The position numbers and the translations under genes were made by a program. Below the pieces are notes generated by a model. The model was not told where the DNA came from, did no database searches, and saw nothing but the letters and a program-made list of their open reading frames with translations. From Heliomarina baculiformis (GTDB lineage Bacteria; Pseudomonadota; Alphaproteobacteria; Rhodobacterales; Rhodobacteraceae): DNA of 64,000 bases. The stretch spans positions 124,001-188,000 of the forward strand of contig NZ_JAIMIC010000001.1 of NCBI RefSeq assembly GCF_019966545.1. The letters are read 5' to 3'. Below are positions 1 to 7,115 of the stretch, piece after piece (within the stretch, counting starts at the first letter, position 1; the number at the start of each line of letters is the position of its first letter).

Positions 1-2803
1 GCCCGATCTGCGAATAGACGTTCAGGCTCAGCCCTGCGAAGATCAGCGCGAATATCGCGCAAGCCAGCCCCAGCGGCACCGTCGCCATCACCACGATAGC
101 AGAGATAAAGCTCTCAAACTGCGCCGACAGCACCAGCAGCACCACCGCAATGGCAAAGCCAAAGGTCAGCAGCAGCCCCGAGGAGGTTTCCTCAAGCGCC
201 GCCGCCTCGCCAAGCGGCACGATGCGGTTGACCGGCGACATCAGCCCGGATGCAAGCTCCTCGACCTCGGTCATCGCCTGCCCAAGAGACAGCTCGGGCG
301 TGAGCGAGGCCGAAATCTCCACCGACCGGTTCTTGCTTTCGCGGTTCAGCTCCGGCGCCACGGCCCGTTCTTCCAGCGATACGAAACTCGCCATAGGCAC
401 CATCTGCCCGTCCGCCGCCTGCACAAAGACATTCTCAAGATCGCCCGGATCGTTGATCGGATCCGAGGTCGATAGCATCTGCACCTCGTAACTCGTGTCC
501 CCAAGGAAGACATCCGCCACCGCGCTGCCGTCCAGCATCGCCCGCAGCGCCGCGCCCAGACCGCTGATGTCGATCCCAAGATCCGAGGCCAGCCCCCGGT
601 CGATCTCCACAAACAACTGCGGCTGGGTGGTTTCATAGCCAAGCTGCACACGGCCAAAACGCGGATCGTCGCGCAGGCTCTGCACCATGCTTTCGCCGAT
701 CTCGGAAAGCTGGGCGTAATCCGTGCCCGTCAGCGCAAATGTCAGCCCGCGTCCGGCACCGCGAATGCCCAGCGAGTTCGGCTGGATCACAAAGACACGC
801 ACCCCGACAATTTCCGAGATGGCATCGTCTATGTCGTCGGCAATCTCCTGCTGGGGCCGCGTGCGTTCGTCCCATTTCGCAAGGGTCGCCACCATGAAAC
901 CCTGATTGTCCGCGCCATAGCCGGTGATGGCAAAGACATTGGTGATCTCGCCGGACTGGCGCAGCGGCTCGACCGAATCCTCGATCTCGCGCATTTTCGA
1001 TGTGGTATATTCCAGCGACACGCCCACCGGCGTGCGTACCGACATCAGGACCACGGCGCGGTCCTCGCGCGGGGTCAGTTCCTGATTGATGCTGCCGAAC
1101 ATAAAAATCGCCGTAACCGCGAACAGCGCCGCGATCACCACCACCACCATCGGCGCGGCCAGCGCGGCACGCAAGAGCCGCCCGTAAAGCGCCGCCAGAC
1201 GATTGCCAAGCCAGACCATCGGCCCGCGCCCTTCGCCGTCTGAACTCCGGGTCAGCAACCGGCTTGCCATCATCGGCGCCAGCGTCAGCGCCACGACCGA
1301 GGACAGCATCACCGCCATCGCCAGCGTAAAGCCGAATTCGCGGAACAGCCCGCCCGCCTGCCCAGGCAGGAAAGACAGCGGGATAAACACCGCCGCCAGC
1401 GTCGCCGTCGTCGTCACCACCGCAAAGAACACCTGCCGCGTACCGATCACCGCTGCCGCACGCGGTCCGGTTCCGGCACTTCGGTGACGCACGATATTTT
1501 CAAGCACCACGATGGCGTCATCCACCACCATCCCCGTCGCCAGCACCAGCGCCAGCAGCGTCAGCACGTTGACCGAGAACCCGACAAGGTAGAGCGCGGC
1601 GACCGTCCCGATCAAAGCCACCGGCAGGGTCACGGTCGGGATCAGCGTCGCGCGAAAATCCCGCAGAAACAGGAAGATCACCGCGACGACGATCACCACC
1701 GCCAGCCCAAGTGTCTTGATCACCTCGTCAATCGCGCCCTGAATGAATATCGCGTCATCCGAGGTCACGAAGATATCGACATCATCGGGCAGCGTCTCGT
1801 TCAGAGCCGCCACCCGCGCCCGCACCGCCTCGGAAATTTCGAGCGTGTTCGACGTCGCCTGCCGGATCACCCCGATACCGATGCCGGACTGGCCATTCGC
1901 GCGCATGATCGTCTGGTTTGGCGCCGGTCCCAGCGTCACGCGGGCAATATCGCCGATCGTGACATCATTTCCGATCTCCAGCGCCTCGAAAGCCTCGGGC
2001 GTGATGACCGTTGCGGTGGTGCGCACGTTGATCGACTGGCTGTCGCCCTTGAGATCGCCCGCCGGCACGTCGAGCGCCACATCCGACAGGGTACGGCGTA
2101 GATCGGCCAGCGTCACGCCCCGGCTCGCCAGTTCAAGCTGGTCGATATCGACGCGGAAAATCGCATCCGTATCGCCATAGATCTGAAGATCCGCCACCCC
2201 CGGCAGCGAGATCAGCTCATCCTCGATGCGGTCTGTCACGATCAGCGTCAGATCCTGCGGCGCGCGGCTGTTCGAGGTGACCGCGATCCGCATCACCGGC
2301 TGGCCGTTGGCGTCTGCCTTGACGATCTGCGGATCGTCCGCATTGTCGGGCAGGTCGTTCACGATCCGCCCGATGGCATCCCGAACATCGGTCGCCGCCA
2401 CGTCCAGATCCACGTCATCGGCGAATTCCAGCGTTACCCGGCTGCGCCCATAGCGCGAATTCGATGAAATCGAGCGCACGCCCGAAACCCGGCCCACCGC
2501 GCCTTCGATCCGACCCGTCAGTTCCTGATCGACGGTTTCCGGCGAGGCGCCCGAGAACATGGTGGTCACGGTAATGACGGGGCGGTCAACGTCTGGCAGT
2601 TCCCGAATCTCAGCGGCAAACAAGCCCGCCAGACCGGCGATCACGATCAGCGCGTTCAGAACAAAGGCAAGGATCGGACGGCGCACGAAAATCGCGATGC
2701 CACCCGGTTTTGCCGCCTCGGACACCGCTTGCTCTGCAAGGCTCGTCTGGTCCTTTTCCGGTTCCTTGTCGGCACCCGGTATCTGGTCTCCCCCCGCGCT
2801 CAT
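1..2803 (-). CDS. RND-family efflux permease (AcrB/MexF-like), 3' end outside window
   Basis: Inner-membrane proton-driven pump of the RND (hydrophobe/amphiphile efflux) class. Reading the minus strand from the ATG at 2803 gives one open frame to the window edge, about 934 residues of a protein that is normally 1,020-1,060 long, so the missing part is only the last transmembrane helices. A first transmembrane segment at about 40-60 (after the IAIFVRRPILAFVLN stretch) is followed by the porter domain (PVITVTTMFSGASPETV), then a block of membrane segments around 340-480 with the RND signature region (VLATGMVVDDAIVVLENI) carrying the paired aspartates of the proton relay. The second periplasmic loop and a new membrane segment follow near the edge. 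The start lies one base after the stop of the adaptor gene, so the two are translationally coupled. The N-terminus has a roughly 30-residue charged extension before helix 1. Substrate unknown. Confidence 0.93.
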   Translation of the reverse strand, partial: MSAGGDQIPGADKEPEKDQTSLAEQAVSEAAKPGGIAIFVRRPILAFVLNALIVIAGLAGLFAAEIRELPDVDRPVITVTTMFSGASPETVDQELTGRIEGAVGRVSGVRSISSNSRYGRSRVTLEFADDVDLDVAATDVRDAIGRIVNDLPDNADDPQIVKADANGQPVMRIAVTSNSRAPQDLTLIVTDRIEDELISLPGVADLQIYGDTDAIFRVDIDQLELASRGVTLADLRRTLSDVALDVPAGDLKGDSQSINVRTTATVITPEAFEALEIGNDVTIGDIARVTLGPAPNQTIMRANGQSGIGIGVIRQATSNTLEISEAVRARVAALNETLPDDVDIFVTSDDAIFIQGAIDEVIKTLGLAVVIVVAVIFLFLRDFRATLIPTVTLPVALIGTVAALYLVGFSVNVLTLLALVLATGMVVDDAIVVLENIVRHRSAGTGPRAAAVIGTRQVFFAVVTTTATLAAVFIPLSFLPGQAGGLFREFGFTLAMAVMLSSVVALTLAPMMASRLLTRSSDGEGRGPMVWLGNRLAALYGRLLRAALAAPMVVVVIAALFAVTAIFMFGSINQELTPREDRAVVLMSVRTPVGVSLEYTTSKMREIEDSVEPLRQSGEITNVFAITGYGADNQGFMVATLAKWDERTRPQQEIADDIDDAISEIVGVRVFVIQPNSLGIRGAGRGLTFALTGTDYAQLSEIGESMVQSLRDDPRFGRVQLGYETTQPQLFVEIDRGLASDLGIDISGLGAALRAMLDGSAVADVFLGDTSYEVQMLSTSDPINDPGDLENVFVQAADGQMVPMASFVSLEERAVAPELNRESKNRSVEISASLTPELSLGQAMTEVEELASGLMSPVNRIVPLGEAAALEETSSGLLLTFGFAIAVVLLVLSAQFESFISAIVVMATVPLGLACAIFALIFAGLSLNVYSQIG

Positions 2804-2804
2804 G

Positions 2805-3965
2805 TCACAGCTTTGCCGGCTGGACCGCCGGAACTTCCGGCTGCGCCATGACCTGCGAGGATATTTCGACCTCGCCATTCGGCCTCAGGGTCTGCACCCC
2901 CTCGACGATCACCATCATGCCTGCCTCCAGCTCGGCATCGACCAGCACCGTCTGCTCGTTGCGCTGCAGAATCGTCACCGGCACCCGCTGGCTGCGGCCC
3001 TCACGCACCACCCAGACGAACGCGCCGCTCGCCGACCATTGCACAGCCAGCGGCGGCACCGCCGGCACCGGCGTGCCCTCGAAACTCATCGAAACGGAAA
3101 ACGCCATCCCCGCGCGAAGGCTGTCATCGCTATTGTCCAGCGCACCCCGCACCCGCAACGTGCGCGAGGCCCGGTCGACCACGTTGTCGATGGCAATGAT
3201 CTGACCTTCAAGCCGACGATTGCGATGCGCCAGCGGCTCGGCCCAGAACGGCTGCCCCGGTTCAACCAGATCGACCACCCGCTCAGGCAGACGGAAATCG
3301 ACCAGAATGCGCGACCGGTCGGTCAGCACCGCGAGACTGTCCTCGGCGGTGATCCGTTCGCCATGTTCCAGATCGACAATCCCGACCCAGCCTGAAATTG
3401 GCGCGTGGATCTTGCGTTGGCCCAGATCGAACTCGGCCTGCCGCAGGGCCAGCTCAGCGTCCTGAAGAGCAAGCTCCGCCTCCTGCACCCGTACCGCCGT
3501 CACCGCGCCCGCCTGCGTCAACGTGTTCACCCGCTCGTATTCACGCTCTGCATTCGCCATCAAAAGCTGAGCGCGCGACATCGCGATCTGCTCGGCATCA
3601 TCCTCCAGTTCGATGACGATCTCACCCTCTTCGACGAAATCGCCCGAGCTGATGTTCACCGAACGGATGCGTCCGGACACCTCCGCGCGCAGCGTGACCG
3701 ACCGCAGCGCCCGTCCGTCACCAATCGCGCGCAGGTCGCTGTTCTGGCGTTGCATGACCACCTCGGTCACGACGACAAGCGACGGACCCTGCCCCCATCC
3801 GGCCTCGCTTTCCTCTTCCGGCGGGGCTGGCGGTTCCATGCCCAAGAGATCGAAAACCCCGGCCCGTTCCAGCACCGGCACCGCCGAGGGCACAAAGGCG
3901 ATCCATGCCGCAACGGCAGCCGCCATCACCACCAGCGAAAGCAGGATCTGTCTGATCAGGGACAT
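2805..3965 (-). CDS. RND efflux periplasmic adaptor (HlyD/MFP family)
   Basis: Membrane-fusion protein linking the downstream permease to an outer-membrane channel. 386 residues. Residues 5-25 form an N-terminal membrane anchor/signal (LLSLVVMAAAVAAWIAF), followed by an acidic/proline linker (PPAPPEEESE). The lipoyl-like half-motif (SGRIRSVNISSGDFVEEGE) is at about 95-115, the alpha-helical hairpin (MSRAQLLMANAEREYERV...ELALQDAELALRQAE) at about 130-180, the second lipoyl half (GWVGIVDLEHGERI) just after, then the beta-barrel and membrane-proximal domains. The ATG is preceded by AAAGG at a suitable distance. It is the first gene of a two-gene operon with the permease. No outer-membrane factor gene is in the window, so a shared TolC-type channel is likely. 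Confidence 0.93.
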   Translation of the reverse strand: MSLIRQILLSLVVMAAAVAAWIAFVPSAVPVLERAGVFDLLGMEPPAPPEEESEAGWGQGPSLVVVTEVVMQRQNSDLRAIGDGRALRSVTLRAEVSGRIRSVNISSGDFVEEGEIVIELEDDAEQIAMSRAQLLMANAEREYERVNTLTQAGAVTAVRVQEAELALQDAELALRQAEFDLGQRKIHAPISGWVGIVDLEHGERITAEDSLAVLTDRSRILVDFRLPERVVDLVEPGQPFWAEPLAHRNRRLEGQIIAIDNVVDRASRTLRVRGALDNSDDSLRAGMAFSVSMSFEGTPVPAVPPLAVQWSASGAFVWVVREGRSQRVPVTILQRNEQTVLVDAELEAGMMVIVEGVQTLRPNGEVEISSQVMAQPEVPAVQPAKL

Positions 3966-4043
3966 GGGGTCTTGGCCTTTGTCACATTAGGAATTCTGCA
4001 CGACGCCGTGCGACGCGCCAGATATACGTCAAGGACTGTTCAC

Positions 4044-4059
4044 TGCAAAATGCATTATA
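4044..4059 (-). promoter_or_regulatory. candidate -10 and overlapping palindrome upstream of the RND efflux operon
   Basis: On the minus strand a consensus -10 TATAAT lies at 4059-4054, about 90 bases before the adaptor start. It overlaps a perfect 8-base palindrome AATGCATT (4049-4056) and the imperfect palindrome TGCA-AAA-TGCA (4044-4054). No good -35 was found at 17-18 bases. A symmetric site over a -10 is the usual place for a repressor of an efflux pump, but no regulator gene adjoins it. Seen: the motifs. Inferred: promoter and operator function. Confidence 0.4.
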
Positions 4060-4120
4060 GCAACACACAACCCCTTTATCTGCTGTGTGCTGCCCGAAAT
4101 TTCGCGCTGGATACGAGGGC

Positions 4121-4702
4121 TTAGCGCAATCCGTCCTCGCCTTTGACGTCCTCGACCGCCAGACCGCCCATGCGCGCATGGATCCGTGCGCCACGGCTCA
4201 TCGCCAGTGCAAACAGCAACTCATCCGCGCGCGGCCCGTCCGGCACACCGACCTCCATACCATCGAAATGGCTGCGCACATAGGCCGCGTTTATATGGCC
4301 CAGCGGAATATCGATCCGCGTGCCGACGCCGCCCATTTTCATCGAGGACGGTACGATCGCCTTCGCCTCGCCCAGCCGCTCGCGCATCGCATAGCCGCCC
4401 GGCACGTGCCACAGCGCGGTATGTTCCAGTTCGCCCCGCTCTCCGGCCAGCCCCGCCTTGCCATAGCCGTCAATGCCATCGATCCCGCCCATCGCCGCGA
4501 TAAGCCGGTCGGTCATCATCAGCCCCAGCGGCTTCAGATCCTCCATCGCCGATTGCAGATCCGCCTCGTACACCCCGGCAAAGGGGTTCCTGACCAGCGC
4601 CACAATAGCCGCCCGGCGGCGCGGCAGATCCGGCACCGGTCCGCCATCGTGGTGGATATCCTCAATGAAAATCATCGTCTTGCGCAGGGTAAATTCAGGC
4701 AT
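4121..4702 (-). CDS. amino acid synthesis family protein (PF06684/DUF1185)
   Basis: 193-residue soluble protein recognised as the PF06684 family by its overall sequence (KTMIFIEDIHHDGG at the N-terminus, then GGIDGIDGYGKAGLAGE and AALVRN/ARMGG-type blocks and the GTRIDIPLGH segment). The family label says amino acid synthesis, but no reaction is firmly established as far as I know. The gene overlaps the end of the upstream UPF0280 gene by 8 bases, so it is translationally coupled and is the last gene of the arm running from the molybdenum hydroxylase. In this setting a role in the same heterocycle or amide catabolic pathway is more likely than general amino acid biosynthesis. The 155 bases downstream to the efflux operon carry no gene. 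Confidence 0.8.
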   Translation of the reverse strand: MPEFTLRKTMIFIEDIHHDGGPVPDLPRRRAAIVALVRNPFAGVYEADLQSAMEDLKPLGLMMTDRLIAAMGGIDGIDGYGKAGLAGERGELEHTALWHVPGGYAMRERLGEAKAIVPSSMKMGGVGTRIDIPLGHINAAYVRSHFDGMEVGVPDGPRADELLFALAMSRGARIHARMGGLAVEDVKGEDGLR

Positions 4703-5546
4703 CCAGCCGCTCCGTTTCTTGTAATTCCAACCCGGGCATCTCGCCCGCGATCCGCACGTGGCCTTGCAAGGACAGCCGCGCCGCCCGGATCAAACCCTTG
4801 TCGGCCACCTCGCGCGCAAAAGCCAGCCCCGCCGCAAGCGCCCGGTCGATATCCCTCCGCCCAAGCGGACCGACCTCCACAGTCACCAGCCGCGCGCCAA
4901 GATCACTGTCCGGCGAGATTTCCGTTGCCGGGCAACGCTTTATCACCGGATGCCCCGGCAGATCGACCGCATTGGCAATCAGCGTGGCCGCCGCATCCGC
5001 CGCCGCCGCCGTCGGGGCCAGCACCGTCACGCTATCGGCAATGCCCAGCGACTGGCTGCGCCCCCGCCAGCCCGAGGTCGCGATCCCGCGCACCTCATGC
5101 CCGGCCCGCAACACGGCCCGGTCCGACAGGCCATCCGCGATATGCGCGACCATTTCTTCGCCCTGCGCGATGTGAAAGGCCACGTCGCCGCCATTGTTCA
5201 CATAGGCAGTGTTCAATTCACCCGCCGCCACCATGACGCCCAGGATCTCATCCGCGACCGATCCCGCCACCGCCGCCATCGGCGTCACGAATACCGGCGC
5301 AAAAGGCGCAACCGCCGCCCGCATGCGCCGAGCTACCGGGCCATTCAAATCCGGCCCGACCGGCTGGCGAAGCAGATCGAGCTCCCCCGCCAACTCACTA
5401 AGAACACTACGGAATCTTTCGATGGCCGCCTTCAGAGCCGCCTCTCGCCCGTGCCCCTTGGCATCGACAATCAGGTCAATCGGCCCGTGGTTCAGATGCA
5501 GCCGCCGCCCGTCAGCAAGAAACCACGCCTGCGCCCCGTCTGTCAC
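4695..5546 (-). CDS. UPF0280 family protein (ApbE-like fold)
   Basis: 283 residues, without signal peptide or membrane segment. Recognised as UPF0280 by RLHLNHGPIDLIVDA near the N-terminus, by PMAAVAGSVADEIL and by AYVNNGGDVAFHI (about 155-168), which resembles the flavin-transferase ApbE core; ATSGWRGRSQSLGIADSVTV follows. Its biochemical role is not established. The start overlaps the end of the 6-hydroxynicotinate-reductase-like gene by 4 bases (ATGA type), and its own end overlaps the PF06684 gene. The tight linkage suggests action on the same substrate or maturation of a partner enzyme; an ApbE-like flavinylation role for the neighbouring redox protein is one testable possibility. Confidence 0.82.
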   Translation of the reverse strand: MTDGAQAWFLADGRRLHLNHGPIDLIVDAKGHGREAALKAAIERFRSVLSELAGELDLLRQPVGPDLNGPVARRMRAAVAPFAPVFVTPMAAVAGSVADEILGVMVAAGELNTAYVNNGGDVAFHIAQGEEMVAHIADGLSDRAVLRAGHEVRGIATSGWRGRSQSLGIADSVTVLAPTAAAADAAATLIANAVDLPGHPVIKRCPATEISPDSDLGARLVTVEVGPLGRRDIDRALAAGLAFAREVADKGLIRAARLSLQGHVRIAGEMPGLELQETERLDA

Positions 5547-6988
5547 GGCTTACGCCCAACCGCGCGGGCCGAGGACCCATATTCGCCCCCGCTCTCCAGC
5601 ACATCGTCCACCGACCGGACCGACGCGTCATGCCCGCCAAGCGCCCGGAACTCTTCGCGGCTCGTGGTGAACTCCAGCGGCGCAACCAACGCCGGTGTCG
5701 GCACCGAGCCAAACGCGTTGCCGGGCAGACCCAGCACATCGGCCATGATCGTGATGCCGCCGCCGGGCCAGACATAGGCCTCGCCGCCACCTACCGTAAC
5801 CTTCGTGCGCCGCGCCTGAACCGAGCGGGTCAGATGCACCGGGTTACGCGTCACGCCCGAGCGCAGCGACCCCCCAGCCCCGCCCATGAACATCACCGTG
5901 CACAGGGCCGGTTCGCAATTTTCCGCAATAAGTTCGACACTTGGAAGAAGTTCTTGAGGCATTTCCGCAGGCTGCGGCACCAGATCGTCGTCCAGCACGT
6001 AATAGGCCGAATGCTCGCCGGTGGTGGATACCATCAGCATGGTCAGCCCCGGTCGCGCGCCTTTTTTCTCAAGCCACGGGTTCAGGATTTCCAGCGGGTC
6101 GTTGATATTGGTCCCGCCCCAGCCCAGCCCCGGTTCGGCCACCTGGAAATAGCGCCCGGGGGTCGAACGTCGCCCCTTGATGCGAATGCCGGTATCGGGC
6201 CAGCCAATGACCTTGCCCGCCTGATGCTCGCTGACCACGCCGGTGATATGGTCGTCAACCACGACAACTTCGTCGACCAAGCCCTTCCACTGGCTTGCAA
6301 ACATCCCGATCGTGGCCGAGCCGCAGCCCACCCGCATGCGGGCTTCTGGCACCCCGTCGACAATCGGCGGCTGCCCCGCCTGAACCACCACCGTAGCCCC
6401 GCCATCGACGCTCAACTCCACCGCTTCACGGTTACACAGCCGCAAAAGCGCGTCGCAGGTCGCCCGCCCTTCGGGTTTCGAGCCGCCGGTCAGGTGATCG
6501 ACTCCGCCAAGGCTCATCATCTGCGAGCCATATTCGGACGTGGTCATATGCCCGACCACTTCGCCCCCGGCTCGGACCAGCGCGCATTCCTCCCCCAGAT
6601 GACGGTCGGTGTCGATCTTCACCTTAACCCCGCAGTAGGAGAAAATTGCTTCTGTCACCACGGTCACGAAATCCGCGCCATCGACCTCACGGCTGACGAT
6701 AAAAGGCGCGGGTTTGTAATCGGGATAGGTGGTGCCGGCGCCGATTGCGGTGATGTCCAGATCGCCCGCGCCGATGCGCCCGTCCCAATCGGCCCGCAGA
6801 AAGGGGCGAATTTCGCCGCCCGCTTCGATCCGGGCATCCAGCACGGTCAGCGGATCACAACGGATGATGCGGCCGCCTTCATTGGCATAGCGGTCGCAGG
6901 CGCCCAGCTTGCCCTCGGCGATGTAGCACATCACCGGGCATGCGTCGCAGCGGATCTTTTCGGGACGTGCCGAGGCTTTTTCCGCCAT
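5543..6988 (-). CDS. 6-hydroxynicotinate reductase-like iron-sulfur protein
   Basis: 481 residues from the ATG at 6988. An ATG two codons upstream (6994) is also possible, but the GGAAGG ribosome site at 7001-6996 is 7 bases from 6988 and only 1 base from 6994. The N-terminus has a ferredoxin-like cysteine cluster (CDACPVMCYIAEGKLGACDR). The rest matches proteins annotated as 6-hydroxynicotinate reductase, the enzyme that reduces 6-hydroxynicotinate to tetrahydro-6-oxonicotinate in anaerobic nicotinate degradation. Further visible blocks are GTTYPDYKPAPFIVSREVDGAD, EAIFSYCGVKVKID and a glycine-rich C-terminus (TVGGGEAYVWPGGGITIMADV). It is the first gene after a 127-base gap that holds an unusual inverted repeat. 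Family assignment is good; the true substrate in this organism is not proven. Confidence 0.78.
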   Translation of the reverse strand: MAEKASARPEKIRCDACPVMCYIAEGKLGACDRYANEGGRIIRCDPLTVLDARIEAGGEIRPFLRADWDGRIGAGDLDITAIGAGTTYPDYKPAPFIVSREVDGADFVTVVTEAIFSYCGVKVKIDTDRHLGEECALVRAGGEVVGHMTTSEYGSQMMSLGGVDHLTGGSKPEGRATCDALLRLCNREAVELSVDGGATVVVQAGQPPIVDGVPEARMRVGCGSATIGMFASQWKGLVDEVVVVDDHITGVVSEHQAGKVIGWPDTGIRIKGRRSTPGRYFQVAEPGLGWGGTNINDPLEILNPWLEKKGARPGLTMLMVSTTGEHSAYYVLDDDLVPQPAEMPQELLPSVELIAENCEPALCTVMFMGGAGGSLRSGVTRNPVHLTRSVQARRTKVTVGGGEAYVWPGGGITIMADVLGLPGNAFGSVPTPALVAPLEFTTSREEFRALGGHDASVRSVDDVLESGGEYGSSARAVGRKP

Positions 6989-7000
6989 TGTCATACCTTC

Positions 7001-7043
7001 CGATGCACAGGGGGTGTACAGGGGGTGTACAGCCTGTGCATCG
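7001..7043. repeat. 11-bp inverted repeat enclosing two 11-bp direct repeats, at the ribosome site of the reductase gene
   Basis: Perfect inverted arms CGATGCACAGG (7001-7011) and CCTGTGCATCG (7033-7043) enclose 21 bases. Starting in the last bases of the left arm are two identical copies of GGGGGTGTACA (7010-7020 and 7021-7031). In the mRNA of the reductase gene the right arm of the stem ends exactly where the GGAAGG ribosome site begins. It could be an operator (TGTACA is itself palindromic) or an RNA hairpin acting on translation. It sits between the molybdenum hydroxylase gene and the reductase gene, so it could set their relative expression. Confidence 0.6.
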
Positions 7044-7115
7044 CCATTTTCGCTGCCCCAACGGCCATCGTTACACCGTTCGCCGCGTTAAGAACTGGAT
7101 GTTTCTCCACCCCGA

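Noticed and set aside
1484-4124. Several plus-strand open frames of 160-280 codons
   Set aside because: Antisense to the RND permease and adaptor genes, which read clearly on the minus strand.
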